From Plutella xylostella (Eukaryota > Arthropoda > Insecta > Lepidoptera > Plutellidae), in NCBI RefSeq assembly GCF_932276165.1, contig NC_064008.1:749001-813000 (forward strand): a DNA stretch of 64,000 nucleotides, read 5' to 3'. The notes below the pieces were generated by a model, which saw only the letters and a list, made by a program, of their open reading frames with translations, did not search any database and was not told the DNA's origin. Made by a program: the position numbers and the translations under genes. Position 1 is the stretch's first letter, and each line of letters begins with the position of its first letter. Below are positions 20,378 through 29,573 of this stretch, in pieces.

Positions 20378-22928
20378 TATTTATTTATTTATTTATTATT
20401 ATTTATTTATTTATTTATTTACATTTACAAAATAAATGCCATTACAGTAGATACCAATGCGACATTTTTTAAATATAGAAACTTTACGCACATAAAATAA
20501 CAATAATTACAAATTTACAACAATAACAAATTTTACAATCAAATAATTTTATACCTACTTGATTTTACTATTAAATAATTTTCTATCTTATAGATTTTAT
20601 ATACATTTATAATATTTACACAAAAAAATATTTAAAAAACAAATAAATAACAATATTATTTTGTATTTCCGTAGCACATGAGATAAATGACTGCTTTCTC
20701 TAGCTCGCTCATCTTGCATACCAGGATGTCGATCTCATCTGCCAGTATGTTTAATAGGCGAATGCCTCTAGTGAGGGGTGCTTCATTGACCAGAGCCGTC
20801 TTTCCCAGCGGCACCTCGAACATTCTGTTCTTGCGGCGGCGGAGTGAACTGCTTGGTACGACAAATTTTAACAATTTTAGCACATTAGGGTTGCATTCCA
20901 GTCCCCGCACTACTTTGGTAAGGAACATCACCAGGGCTAAGTTTCTTCTGACTTCGAGTTTGTTGTACCCCACCATTCCCAGCACAAACAACGTTGGATA
21001 CATGAGTGGGTAGAAGGGGTAAACACCGTACATTTTTAGATACAAGAACCTGGTGAACTTGTTCTGCATGCGTTCCAACATCGTAATATACTTGTCCTGG
21101 TGAGGACTCCAAACAATTGCATTGCATTCCAGTTTGCTTCTTACCAGGGCATTGTATAATGTTCTGACGGCCACCGTATTAGAGAAGCTCTGACATCGTC
21201 TAAGGATGAAACCCAGTCTTTGGAATGCTTGCTTGCAGATACTAGTAATATGCTCTCGGAAGTTCAAGTCACTTCTGAACTGCACCCCGAGGTCTCTCAC
21301 GGCAGAAACTCGCGCCAGTGGCACAACCCCCGCTCTGTACTCGTGGAGTAGTAGATTTTTGCCTCGGCCATAGCTCATAACCTCACATTTGTCGACGTTA
21401 AACTGCAACTTATTTAATCCACTCCAATCAATAACGTTGTTTATTTCAGTTTGAAGGAGTTTGCAATCTTCGACATTGGTTATGATCCGTAACAATTTCA
21501 GATCGTCTGCGAACAGTAAGCATTCGGCGTTAACTACTGATTTCGGAAGATCATTGATCAGTATTAGGAATTCTAGGGGCCCTAGGTTGCTACCCTGGCT
21601 CACTCCCGAGTGCGTATAGTACGGTGCTGATAGACGTCCGTTTACATCGACTACTTGACGTCGGTCCTTCAGATAGCTAGAGAAGAATCTCAGTACAAGC
21701 GGAGTACAGCCGACTGCTGCCAATTTCGACAGTAGGACGTCATTATCGACTAAATCAAACGCTTTCCGGTAATCGAAGTAAGCGACGTCGACCTGCACTC
21801 CAGAGTCCACCGCTGGGGCCACCACTGACATAAAATCCAGTAGATTAGAATTGGTACTGCGTCCCGGCCTGAATCCGCGCTGCGCATCCACTAGTTGGGG
21901 TGTTACCTTTTTCAAAATACACGCTTGTAGAGCGGATTCAAAGACTTTAGGGAATGTAGAGAGTACTGCTACTGGTCTATATTTATGCACTTCATCGCTT
22001 ATTTTGCCTTTTGGAATTGGAGACACTTTGGATATTTTCCAACTGTCAGGGTAGTGCCCTGTCTCCAAGCACCTGTTAAATAAGTAGTGTAAGGGAGAGA
22101 TAAATGCCTTACTACAATCCTTTACGAGAAATGGTGGGATACCGTCCGGACCCATCGAGTGTTTGGCGGGTAGACGATTAAGCGCCTGTAATATCTGGTG
22201 TTTATCAAGATTTGGTATGTGTACGCGGGCGCCGCCGCCGCCGTCCGCTGCGCTGTAAGAGGAACTAGCGCGCTCTACGTTTAGATCAGGCCTCGCTGGG
22301 TCGTACACTGACTGAAAGTAGTCGGCAAATGTTTGCGCGACCTCGTCTTCTGGTACCTCTACACCTTCCTTTTGTAGCCGCATTTTGTTAATATGGGTCT
22401 TTTTAGATTTCATCACTTTCCAGAAGGTTTTTGGGTCTCTACTAAGGTTAGTTTCAATGCGTCTATGGTATTGATCATAAGCAGCAGATATTTTACATTT
22501 CAGCGATCTACGGTAATTGGAAAAAATGGTATAATCATCTTCTGATTTGCTTTTCTTGTACTTCTTATGTAGCTTAGCTTTCTCTTTTAAGTCATGTATA
22601 ATATCTGCATTAAACCACTCTGGATACATCTGATTTCCCTTTGCATCTTTGCTTTTCCTGGGAGTATTACGGTCTATTATGTTATTTACCTCACTGTAAA
22701 AATACTCCAGGGCTTCCTCCACCCGGGTTATGGTGTATAGAGTACTCCAATCAAATTCCGCTAAATCGGCGTAAAGTTGTTGGAAATTACATTTCCGGAA
22801 GTTCCATCGTGGTATTTCAAGTGCTTGTAATTTATGATCGGCCGACCGCTTGGCCATTGAAGCTGTATGAGAAACCGCCGCTAAATTTCTTAGACTGTGC
22901 CTACCCTTTGGAATAGTTACTATTAAGG
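20378..22928 (-). mobile_element. 5'-truncated Jockey/CR1-type LINE with (AAAT)n tail
   Basis: TSD AATGTT on both sides. On the minus strand the element starts inside the endonuclease-RT linker and ends in an (AAAT)n tail at about 20378-20421. Confidence 0.8.
20656..22857 (-). CDS. LINE reverse transcriptase, long intact frame
   Basis: 733 codons from the first ATG; the frame is open back to the truncation point at about 22925. Residues about 1-200 are the linker after the endonuclease (WNFRKCNFQQLYADLAEFDW). RT spans about 240-520: LPAKHSMGPDGIPPFLVK, AVLSTFPKVFES, RGFRPGRSTNSNLLDFM, FDYRKAFDLVDNDVLL, SGVSQGSNLGPLEFLILIND and the catalytic FADDLKLL. A thumb and C-terminal region follows (LYNALVRSKLECNAIVWSPH). 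No stop or frameshift is seen. Without endonuclease or promoter the copy is dead on arrival. A GC-rich GGGGARVHI patch at about 210 is unlike its neighbours. Confidence 0.85.
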   Translation of the reverse strand: MAKRSADHKLQALEIPRWNFRKCNFQQLYADLAEFDWSTLYTITRVEEALEYFYSEVNNIIDRNTPRKSKDAKGNQMYPEWFNADIIHDLKEKAKLHKKYKKSKSEDDYTIFSNYRRSLKCKISAAYDQYHRRIETNLSRDPKTFWKVMKSKKTHINKMRLQKEGVEVPEDEVAQTFADYFQSVYDPARPDLNVERASSSYSAADGGGGARVHIPNLDKHQILQALNRLPAKHSMGPDGIPPFLVKDCSKAFISPLHYLFNRCLETGHYPDSWKISKVSPIPKGKISDEVHKYRPVAVLSTFPKVFESALQACILKKVTPQLVDAQRGFRPGRSTNSNLLDFMSVVAPAVDSGVQVDVAYFDYRKAFDLVDNDVLLSKLAAVGCTPLVLRFFSSYLKDRRQVVDVNGRLSAPYYTHSGVSQGSNLGPLEFLILINDLPKSVVNAECLLFADDLKLLRIITNVEDCKLLQTEINNVIDWSGLNKLQFNVDKCEVMSYGRGKNLLLHEYRAGVVPLARVSAVRDLGVQFRSDLNFREHITSICKQAFQRLGFILRRCQSFSNTVAVRTLYNALVRSKLECNAIVWSPHQDKYITMLERMQNKFTRFLYLKMYGVYPFYPLMYPTLFVLGMVGYNKLEVRRNLALVMFLTKVVRGLECNPNVLKLLKFVVPSSSLRRRKNRMFEVPLGKTALVNEAPLTRGIRLLNILADEIDILVCKMSELEKAVIYLMCYGNTK

Positions 22929-23092
22929 AATGTTAATGGAAAGTATCGCAGGCGGTGACCAACTTGACCGCCAAGGCCGTTTTCTAAGTAACATTCAGCT
23001 AAATGGTGAACCCTCTGCTGATCCCCGCCTACGATACTTTTCATTAACATTGGGACTTATTTTCATCTTTTTAGCGTGCAGTCGGGTTTTTT

Positions 23093-23530
23093 GTTTGTTT
23101 ATAAAAAAAAATATTAGTATCATTTTAGTTGTTTTTTTTTATGAAATTTTATGTCAGTAGTCGGGTTTTAGTTCATGGACATTTTTTATTTCAATAATTT
23201 TGGTGTTTTTATTTAAATACCTACAATATGCATAATTTTGTGATGTGCAAATCAAGCTCTTTCATTTGATACCACACACGGCATAGTTGAAAAAAAAAAA
23301 CGATCATCACTTAATGTCCTCTAGAGGGCGCTATATACATTTTAATGTAACGTCACATAGCCTATAACCATCGCGCAATCAATGCGCTTCTAACGATACT
23401 TCATACATCAAAATCTATCAAGTCGTTTAGGCTATAGGAGGGAACAAAGAAACAGACATACATACATACATACATACAATACAATCATACAATCGAAAAA
23501 AATTACCCTCCTCCTTTGGCAGTCGGGTAA
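23093..23530. other. LINE-type 3' terminal repeat with CAGTCGGGT motifs
   Basis: Contains several CAGTCGGGT(T/A)TT or CAGTAGTCGGGTTTT motifs, a (CATA)n run at about 23458-23478 and the end CCTCCTTTGGCAGTCGGGTAAAAA. This resembles the 3' end of widespread lepidopteran RTE-like repeats (inference). No coding sense. The inverted duplication is traceable to at least 23257. Confidence 0.5.
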
Positions 23531-23790
23531 AAATAAAACAACGATATTAACTAACAAAAGTTCTTCATTTATTTTCATAAAGAAACCTGAAGCTTTCAAC
23601 CAATTTGAATTGAATTTGAAATTAGAACTGCAAACAAAAATGAAATTATAAATTGACTGCGAGAGTAAAACATTTAATACGTGAATAATTGGATTACATC
23701 AGTTTTTTTTCGAATTTACAAAATGTATAAAATTTGGAAAAGTGGTATTTATAGTAATCCAAAAGGGGCTATTTATTGCTCATCGTCCTA

Positions 23791-24080
23791 AACAACGTTA
23801 GGGTGAGGCCACACGAGCGTAATTTTGTGAGTTGTGCGCGGCAGAAAAGTGTGCGCGGGGACGCGGGGAGCGAGTAACTTCCCCGCCCCCCTCGTCCCCG
23901 CGCACATATTTCTGCCGTAATACGCGACTCATTATTTACGTAAACGAAAAAAGTTTTGGTTTTTTCTGTCGCCTGCATACATTATGTGTCAAAAGTTTCA
24001 TGATAGTTTCCGCTTGAGGCGCCACTTTGTATGCGAGAAAACTGAAACTTTTCTAGTTTTCGAAACTTGTACTAGACGTA
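23791..24080. mobile_element. MITE-like repeat, shared with 28640-28810 and 36885-37075
   Basis: GCCTGCATACATTATGTGTC and GGCGCCACTTTGTATGCGAG blocks reappear in inverse orientation in the last intron of both tandem peptide genes. The left part is a separate GC-rich inverted repeat (GCGCGGGGACGCGGGGAGCG and its complement, about 23855-23905). Confidence 0.5.
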
Positions 24081-24330
24081 TAGGGCACATACAAATAAAA
24101 TTATACTCTAGAGTGTCATCCCCGAAGGGGTAGGGTAGTCAGGCTTATACTTTGCTAAAAGACAAAATTACTGGTCAAACCATACATAGTGTTGCATAGA
24201 GGATTCTGAACAACCTTTGTTCTACGAATTTCGGAAATTCATGGAAGAAAATCCAACTCACCAAACTAAAAAAGTCACGTGTTCAACAAAATGTCTACAG
24301 GAGACATTTTGTTGAACACTCAGAAAAATC

Positions 24331-24607
24331 ATGGCTGCCTTTTTTGGAAATTCGTATAAAAAGATTTTATACATGGTTTTGCAAAAAGGGTATACTAAGC
24401 CGAAACCTACGTGTCCAACATGTTATATCTAAGAACGAATATCAGAATGTCACAATTCGTAAGAAAACATTCTCAGAAAGAAAGAAGATATAAACTTTGC
24501 TGGTCACGTGACTTTTTACTGCATACGTAGGTTTCGGCTCAGTATACCCTTTTTGCAACACCACGTATAAAATCTTTTTGTACGAATTTCCAACAAAAGC
24601 CAGCCAT
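24331..24607. mobile_element. Foldback MITE, about 85-bp terminal repeats
   Basis: ATGGCTG...CAGCCAT ends. The arms include GTATAAAAAGATTTTATAC and AGTATACCC...TTGC and pair across a centre near 24470. A diverged single arm of the same family lies at about 56505-56575. Confidence 0.65.
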
Positions 24608-24770
24608 ATTTATTTTAGAACATCCTGTATAAGCAGTCCTTACATCCTTCGTCACGGGGCTGTTCGGGGCCATATACGGGATGGTCCCTGATGTCCAGCT
24701 TGCGACGGACACGCTGGGGAAGAGGGGTGTTGTAAGGTTAATGTGTCTGCGAAGCTGTGGGGTGGTATAA

Positions 24771-24967
24771 GGCCCGGGTCTCCTATTTACTCCGTAGGTC
24801 GCGTCAAGTGTCACCGCCGTAGGCCGCGTCGCGATGCTCACTACGTTTACGCGCCAACGTCGGCCTGTGAGGGAGACCGCATCAGTACATTTCTATAGTG
24901 AGCATCGTGACGCGGCCTACGGCGTGACGCTGGTCGCGACCCACGGCGTAAATAGGAGACCCGGGCC
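24771..24967. mobile_element. Foldback MITE with GGCC ends and TAA TSD
   Basis: About 75-bp inverted arms, GGCCCGGGTCTCCTATTTAC and its complement, GC-rich for this region. TAA is repeated on both sides, as in PIF/Harbinger elements (inference). Confidence 0.65.
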
Positions 24968-25490
24968 TAAGTTAACGTAATGGCGTTAAGGGCCCATTCA
25001 CGGGCGCGCCAATCCGCGGATTTGACGCTGCCGATAAGTCAGCGGCTCGCTGTCTCGAGACGCGAGCGCCACGAGAGTAGTACTTATAATATGTTTCTTG
25101 TACAAGGATCGTAAAGTTGACAATCGACTGGACTGCAACTCGGGGCTCGTGTAGTGTGTGGGCGATGACGGGTTTGTCCACGGAATGGTACGGCTCGGAG
25201 CTTGGCTCGCGGTGCGTGAAGTGAATGGGGTGCTTTAGGAGTTAATACTAATGTGAGATGTCAGTCAAATTTCAAAATGTACGATTTTTTTTTCGAGAAT
25301 TCTACAATTTTTCCTAGAGAAAAAGTTGGTTTGGATGTCGATTTTTGTCTCCTCCTCACGGGATTACGATAGCGTATGGGATACCCGGCCTATATGTATA
25401 TGCCTGTAGTGACGAATTAGGATGACTATAAAAAAAAACAATGGAAAATCGGTCGAGAATTGTCGTTTGTTTTTCTCTGTGTTTTACTAA

Positions 25491-25607
25491 GGGCCCCTTG
25501 CACCAACATATTAAATCAAGATTAAGTGTCAAATGTCGATTTAAGAAACGTCATTCCATATAAAATTTGACACTTAATCTAGATTTAATATGTTGGTGCA
25601 AGGCCCC
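25491..25607. mobile_element. Foldback MITE (GGGCCCCTTGCACCAACA family)
   Basis: Near-perfect palindrome of 117 bp with TAA target duplications. Two further copies lie in intron 1 of the peptide gene at 51183. Confidence 0.75.
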
Positions 25608-25710
25608 TAATAAACGGGTCAGCCCGTATTCAAGCTTCTACTGATGTGCCCCTATCGGGTGAAGCTCAATAAAGTAGGTAAGTCTAAATAAATAATTGAA
25701 AGGAACTTAC

Positions 25711-25773
25711 CCCCTGACCAAACACTGCAGCCATGATGGCGAATACAGACAGAACAAACACAAACAATTTCAT
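25711..25773 (-). CDS. First exon of a small secreted-peptide gene, minus strand
   Basis: ATG at 25773 starts a 21-codon exon ending at a consensus donor (GTAAGT at 25710-25705). It encodes a signal peptide of the cluster type (MKLFVFVLSVFAIMAAVFGQ), followed by Gly. Upstream on the minus strand lie a TATAAG box (25825-25820) and TCAGT initiators (25803-25792) with a leader ending CTCCTGAAGG, matching the plus-strand genes. It is head to head with the gene at 26492; the ATGs are 718 bp apart. No later exon could be recognised toward 23.5 kb, where MITEs are dense. It is either a gene whose short exons I cannot find or an isolated exon. Confidence 0.6.
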
Positions 25774-25791
25774 CTTGAAATCCTTCAGGAG

Positions 25792-25825
25792 ACTGAATAC
25801 TGAAACATTAACTCCTCACCTTATA
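25792..25825 (-). promoter_or_regulatory. Core promoter of the minus-strand peptide gene
   Basis: TATAAG (25825-25820) and TCAGT initiators at 25803 and 25796 on the minus strand, in the same arrangement as the four plus-strand genes. Confidence 0.6.
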
Positions 25826-26438
25826 AAGGAATTAATAATAATAATTAATAATAGCATCAATGTTGAAATTTGTACCGTGAAATTAAATAATGTTAAATTT
25901 CAACGATTTTCTACACTTAATTTATCATTTAATTAAGTATTAATTCTAATAACTAAACGTATATTTCACACCGAATTAGAAAGGAATAATCAGCATATTA
26001 ACGGTCCGTCCTAAGCACGGAAGCGTCCAGAAAAGAACCACTTGAAATCGGTCACCCATCCAATGGCTGACCGTGCCAGTGCCTGAAGCCCGCTCGACTA
26101 CTCACGCTTCACAGTCATGGCATCATTTAATTAAGTACCTATTAATTTTAATAACTAAACGTTTATATGGACTGGTGGAAAAATACATAGACTATTAAAA
26201 AAAAGAGTTTATTTCACACAAAATTTTAATTATAAAGGAATAATCAGCATATTGACTGTAAAATTTAAATTTCATGCCGAGTTATCAATAATTTCTTAAG
26301 TACTTATAACTGAGTTTCTACAATTTCACATGTAATTTTACAATTAGTATTCAATTAAAATGTTTTTAAACAAATGAGACACACAAATTTCTCTACACGG
26401 TTTTAATTTAAACATTAATTATATATAGATTTTTTTCT
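25826..26438. other. Shared upstream region of a divergent gene pair
   Basis: AT-rich. A block near 25931-26000 is repeated in diverged form at about 26127-26265 (TTAATTTTAATAACTAAACG ... AAAGGAATAATCAGCATATT). The 5S-like repeat lies between the two blocks. It may hold regulatory sites for both genes, but I cannot name any factor. Confidence 0.5.
26003..26118 (-). repeat. 5S-rRNA-like SINE fragment
   Basis: On the minus strand it carries GGATGGGTGACC (26061-26050), identical to the 5S rRNA box C core, inside a GC-rich block ending near GACGGACC. A longer copy lies at 31156-31435. It marks the left edge of the tandem duplication. Confidence 0.5.
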
Positions 26439-26439
26439 T

Positions 26440-26473
26440 TATAAGCTGGTCTATCGATGTTTCAGTATTCAGT
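26440..26473 (+). promoter_or_regulatory. Core promoter of peptide gene A
   Basis: TATAAG at 26440-26445 and initiator TCAGT at 26469-26473, with its A 31 nt from the start of the TATA box. A second TCAGT lies at 26462. The leader CAACTGAAGGATATCA runs to the ATG at 26492. Confidence 0.7.
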
Positions 26474-26491
26474 CAACTGAAGGATATCAAT

Positions 26492-28928
26492 ATGAAACTG
26501 TTCGTGTTTGTTTTGTCTGTATTCACCGTCCTGGCAGTAGTGCTTGGACAGGATCTGACCACTGTGGGGACTAAGCAGGTAAGAATCTTATTCTATCATC
26601 TATACTTATACTGAATATTTAAAAGGGATATAGGTAAGTAATAAGCTGAAACAAACAATTTTTGTTTAACAAATTTTCAAAATTACGGAGTAATTATTTT
26701 TTTTGGACAGGATCTGACCACTGTGGGGACTAAGCAGGTAAGAATCTTATTCTATCATCTATACTTATACTGAATGTTTAAAAGGGATATAGGTAAGTAG
26801 TAATAAGCTGAAAGAAACAATTCTTGTTCAACAAATTTTAAATATTACGGAGTAATTATTTTTTTGGACAGGATCTGACCACTGAAGGGACTAAGCAGGT
26901 AAGAATCTTATTCTATCATCTATACTTATACTGAATGTTTAAAAAGGATATAGGTAAGTAGTAATAAGCTGAAAGAAACAACTCTTGTTCAACAAATTTT
27001 CAAAATTACGGAGTAATTATTTTTTTGGACAGGATCTGACCACTGAAGGGACTAAGCAGGTAAGAATCTTATTCTATCATCTATACTTATACTGAATGTT
27101 TAAAAGGGATATAGGTAAGTAGTAATAAGCTGAAAGAAACAATTCTTGTTCAACAAATTTTAAATATTACGGAGTAATTATTTTTTTGGACAGGATCTGA
27201 CCACTGAAGGGACTAAGCAGGTAAGAATCTTATTCTATCATCAATACTTATACTGAATATTTAAAAGGGATATAGGTTAGTAGTTATAAGCTGAAAGAAA
27301 CAATTTTTGTTTAACAAATTTTCAAAGTTACGGATTAATTTTTTTTTTGGACAGGGTTGGACCACTCAGGGATTCCGCGGGTAAGAATCTTATTCTATCA
27401 TCTATACTTATACAGAATGTTTTAAAGGGATACAGGTAAGTAGTAAGCTGAAAAAATCCATTTTTTCGTTCAACAAATTTTCAAAATTACGAAGTTAATT
27501 ATTTTTTTTTCGTTTAGGAGTAATTTGGTGTTTTTCTCATTGTAACTTTTTCATTGCTCGTGGTCGTATTTGTGTTATTATTTATAATGTGAATGTGAAT
27601 TAGAATATGTTAAATATGTTAATATTTATGTAGCTATAGTATGTATGGTTTATTTAGTTATATTATAAAAAGTTAGGTAGGACGTACACCGCCCTCAAAT
27701 TTTCTTTATTTCTATTTCTTTATGTTTAAGGTTGCCTGTAAGAGATCGCTCTTAGCGATAAGGCAGCCTATTGTTCATTGCCTCTAGTTTATAAGTATTG
27801 TCTGTATGTTTTCGTGGTGACCAATAAAGTTTCTTTGTATTGTATTGTATTGTATTGTATTGTATTGTATTGTATTGTATTGTATTGTATTGTATTGTAT
27901 TGTATTGTATTGTATTGTATTGTATTGTATTGTATTGTATTGTATTGTATTGTATTGTATTGTATTGTATTGTATTGTATTGTATTGTATTGTATTGTAT
28001 TGTATTGTATTGTATTGTATTGTATTGTATTGTATTGTATTGTATTGTATTGTATTGTATTGTATTGTATTGTATTGTATTGTATTGTATTGTATTGTAT
28101 TGTATTGTATTGTATTGTATTGTATTGTATTGTATTGTATTGTATTGTATTGTATTGTATTGTATTGTATTGTATTGTATTGTATTGTATTGTATTGTAT
28201 TGTATTGTATTGTATTGTATTGTATTGTATTGTATTGTATTGTATTGTATTGTATTGTATTGTATTGTATTGTATTGTATTGTAGTACCAGCGAGTCCGC
28301 CGTGATGAGATCGACCCCCTCATTTATTTCCTCCTTACCGTAAGAACCACTAACTTGTTATCGTTAGTGATGTGATTATATTTCTTCCACTACGCGCACA
28401 GAATGGCCCAGCGTGAATTAAAAAAAAAATTAAAAAAACTTAAATAATAATTATCTGAGAAAATGGTTAAGTTTTGGAAAATGCATTATAGGGTTCAATC
28501 GACTGCAAATGCCTTCCTCTATCACCTCCTTCCTTATCGATCTTCTTGATTTAGTTTTTTAAACGTTTCGATTGCATGACAGCTCTCGTTCGTTCGTTCT
28601 TCGTCAGTATACAGTAGCCCTCCATAGGGTCTAGTACAGGTTTGATAGTTTGTCGAAAACTATTAAAGTTTCAGTTTTCTCGCATACAAAGTGGCGCTTC
28701 TAGCGGAAACTATCATGAAATTTTTGACAGATAATGTATGCAGGTGGCAGATGAAAACCAAAACTTTTTTCGTTTACGTAAATTGCAAAAGCCGTAATAG
28801 ACTAGGCCCTGTATACAGATCTTAGTTTTACGATTAAGAAGTGATGACTTTGTTCATTAAATAATAGTCATTAATTTATGTTTTGTTATTTACAGGTGAG
28901 GACTGTTGAAAATCTCCAGAAAAGATGA
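26492..28928 (+). CDS. Secreted repeat peptide gene A (microexon array)
   Basis: Exon 1 (26492-26578) encodes the signal peptide MKLFVFVLSVFTVLAVVLGQ plus DLTTVGTKQ. Four 27-nt phase-0 microexons follow (26711-26737, 26872-26898, 27033-27059, 27194-27220), adding DLTTVGTKQ once and DLTTEGTKQ three times. All have AG/GTAAGAAT borders and recur at exactly 161 bp. A degenerate sixth exon (27355-27380, WTTQGFR) is 26 nt and would shift frame. The terminal exon 28896-28928 (VRTVENLQKR, stop) is followed by AATAAA at 28942. Joining 27220 to 28896 keeps frame; using the sixth exon leads either to an early stop or to an alternative end near 27518. The product is about 75 residues, Thr-rich, without cysteine. 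Role unknown; a peptide precursor, cuticle or antimicrobial role are all possible. Confidence 0.7.
27650..27836 (+). repeat. 3' end of a CR1/Zenon-like LINE
   Basis: GGTTGCCTGTAAGAGATCGC and GCGATAAGGCAGCC form the conserved 3' stem region, then CAATAAAGTTTC and a TATTG tail. The same insertion is in unit B at about 36085-36287, so it predates the duplication. Confidence 0.7.
27837..28284 (+). repeat. Expanded (TATTG)n pentanucleotide, about 89 units
   Basis: A perfect 5-bp repeat of about 448 bp, grown from the tail of the LINE just upstream. The duplicate gene has about four units at the same place (36268-36287). Long open frames in all phases here are repeat artefacts. Confidence 0.95.
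28405..28560. repeat. Fragment of the CAGGGTG MITE family
   Basis: GCATTATAGGGTTCAATCGACTG matches one arm of the MITE at 54531-55172 in diverged form. A paralogous copy lies at about 36690-36830 in unit B. Confidence 0.5.
28640..28810. mobile_element. MITE-like repeat in the last intron of gene A
   Basis: Contains CTCGCATACAAAGTGGCGCT and TAATGTATGCAGGTGGCAGA, the inverse of the 23791-24080 repeat. Unit B retains the copy at 36885-37075. Confidence 0.5.
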
Positions 28929-28995
28929 TTTTTATTATGGAAATAAATAAATAATTTTGTAAAATATTGGTATTTTAATTGTTGTCTATGTAAGT

Positions 28996-29270
28996 GATTA
29001 TCTTATCTTCTTGTCGTGTCGTTGGCAACTGTCACACTTCCGCGGCCCAGTGGACCGCCACGTCGATACCCCTGGTTGGCCTTGACGAGGTCGTCCCGGG
29101 TGCAGGTGTTGGGATATCCAGGGCACACCATCAGGTGCTCCATGGTCTGTGGAGACGCACCACATGCGCAGATGTTGGAGGCAAAGGCTGCGGTAAACCA
29201 CATCTGCACATGTATTCTCCGCATCGGCCCATGTACATTATATACTTATGTAAATATTACTTATAATCGG
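28996..29270 (-). pseudogene. LINE C-terminal cysteine-motif fragment
   Basis: On the minus strand the frame reads CACGASPQTMEHLMVCPGYP, a CxC...H...C zinc-binding end typical of APE-type LINE ORF2 proteins, then DDLVKANQ. A frameshift lies just after it. It follows the poly(A) site of gene A; its duplicate is at 42466-42740. Confidence 0.65.
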
Positions 29271-29573
29271 GGGTGGGGGGTAGAATTGGGAGACACTGTG
29301 GGGGCAATGAGGCACACTCCGGAAATTAAATATTATATCATTATAATTTAAAAAAATAAAAAACCGACTTAAAAAAACAACTAAAATGTAAGAAATTATT
29401 AAAGGCTTACACCAATTCTATGTGACAGTACAAATACCTATACCTAAGCAGGAACTGTTGTTTTTGATGTTGGCTCGGTGACAAAGTAATCTGAAGAAAT
29501 ATGGCACCAACTTCAAGCCTAGTCATACAACTGAATAACGCCATCCAATGAACGCGCTAGTGATTCAACCAAA
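29271..29573. other. Duplicated non-coding stretch
   Basis: No ORF. Includes GGGGGTGGGGGGTAGA, which also occurs at 42760 and 59905. Shared with unit B at about 42765-43065. Confidence 0.5.

Larger units (their letters stand above)
20331..23092. mobile_element. Palindromic MITE split by a LINE (right-arm copy)
   Basis: 20331-20377 and 22929-23092 together equal the element at 162-366. The split is bordered by the LINE's target duplication AATGTT (20372-20377 and 22929-22934). Confidence 0.8.
7718..23257. repeat. Right arm of the inverted duplication, expanded by three insertions
   Basis: Segments 7718-7761, 12690-13021, 19164-20377 and 22929-23257 join in order to give the reverse complement of 1-1895. 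The breaks are exactly the target-site duplications of three later insertions (ATCAT, GCCT, AATGTT). This gives a clear relative order: inverted duplication first, insertions afterwards. Confidence 0.85.
23531..25487. other. Intergenic DNA filled with foldback MITEs
   Basis: No credible ORF. Holds the MITEs listed separately and AT-rich unique sequence. A 16-bp perfect stem (GTTCAACAAAATGTCT with its complement) lies at 24281-24317. The GC-rich stretch 24640-25200 has no convincing frame. Confidence 0.5.

Noticed and set aside
26579..27360. Interpretation of the 161-bp repeats as a simple satellite
   Set aside because: Each unit keeps AG and GTAAG borders, a 27-nt phase-0 frame and the same peptide, and the duplicate locus keeps them too; an exon array explains this better. 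It remains to be shown by transcripts.
27778..28343. Several 140-180 codon open frames of repeating YCIVL or IQYNT
   Set aside because: They are translations of the (TATTG)n tract, which lacks stops in most frames. No start context, splice or conservation supports a protein.
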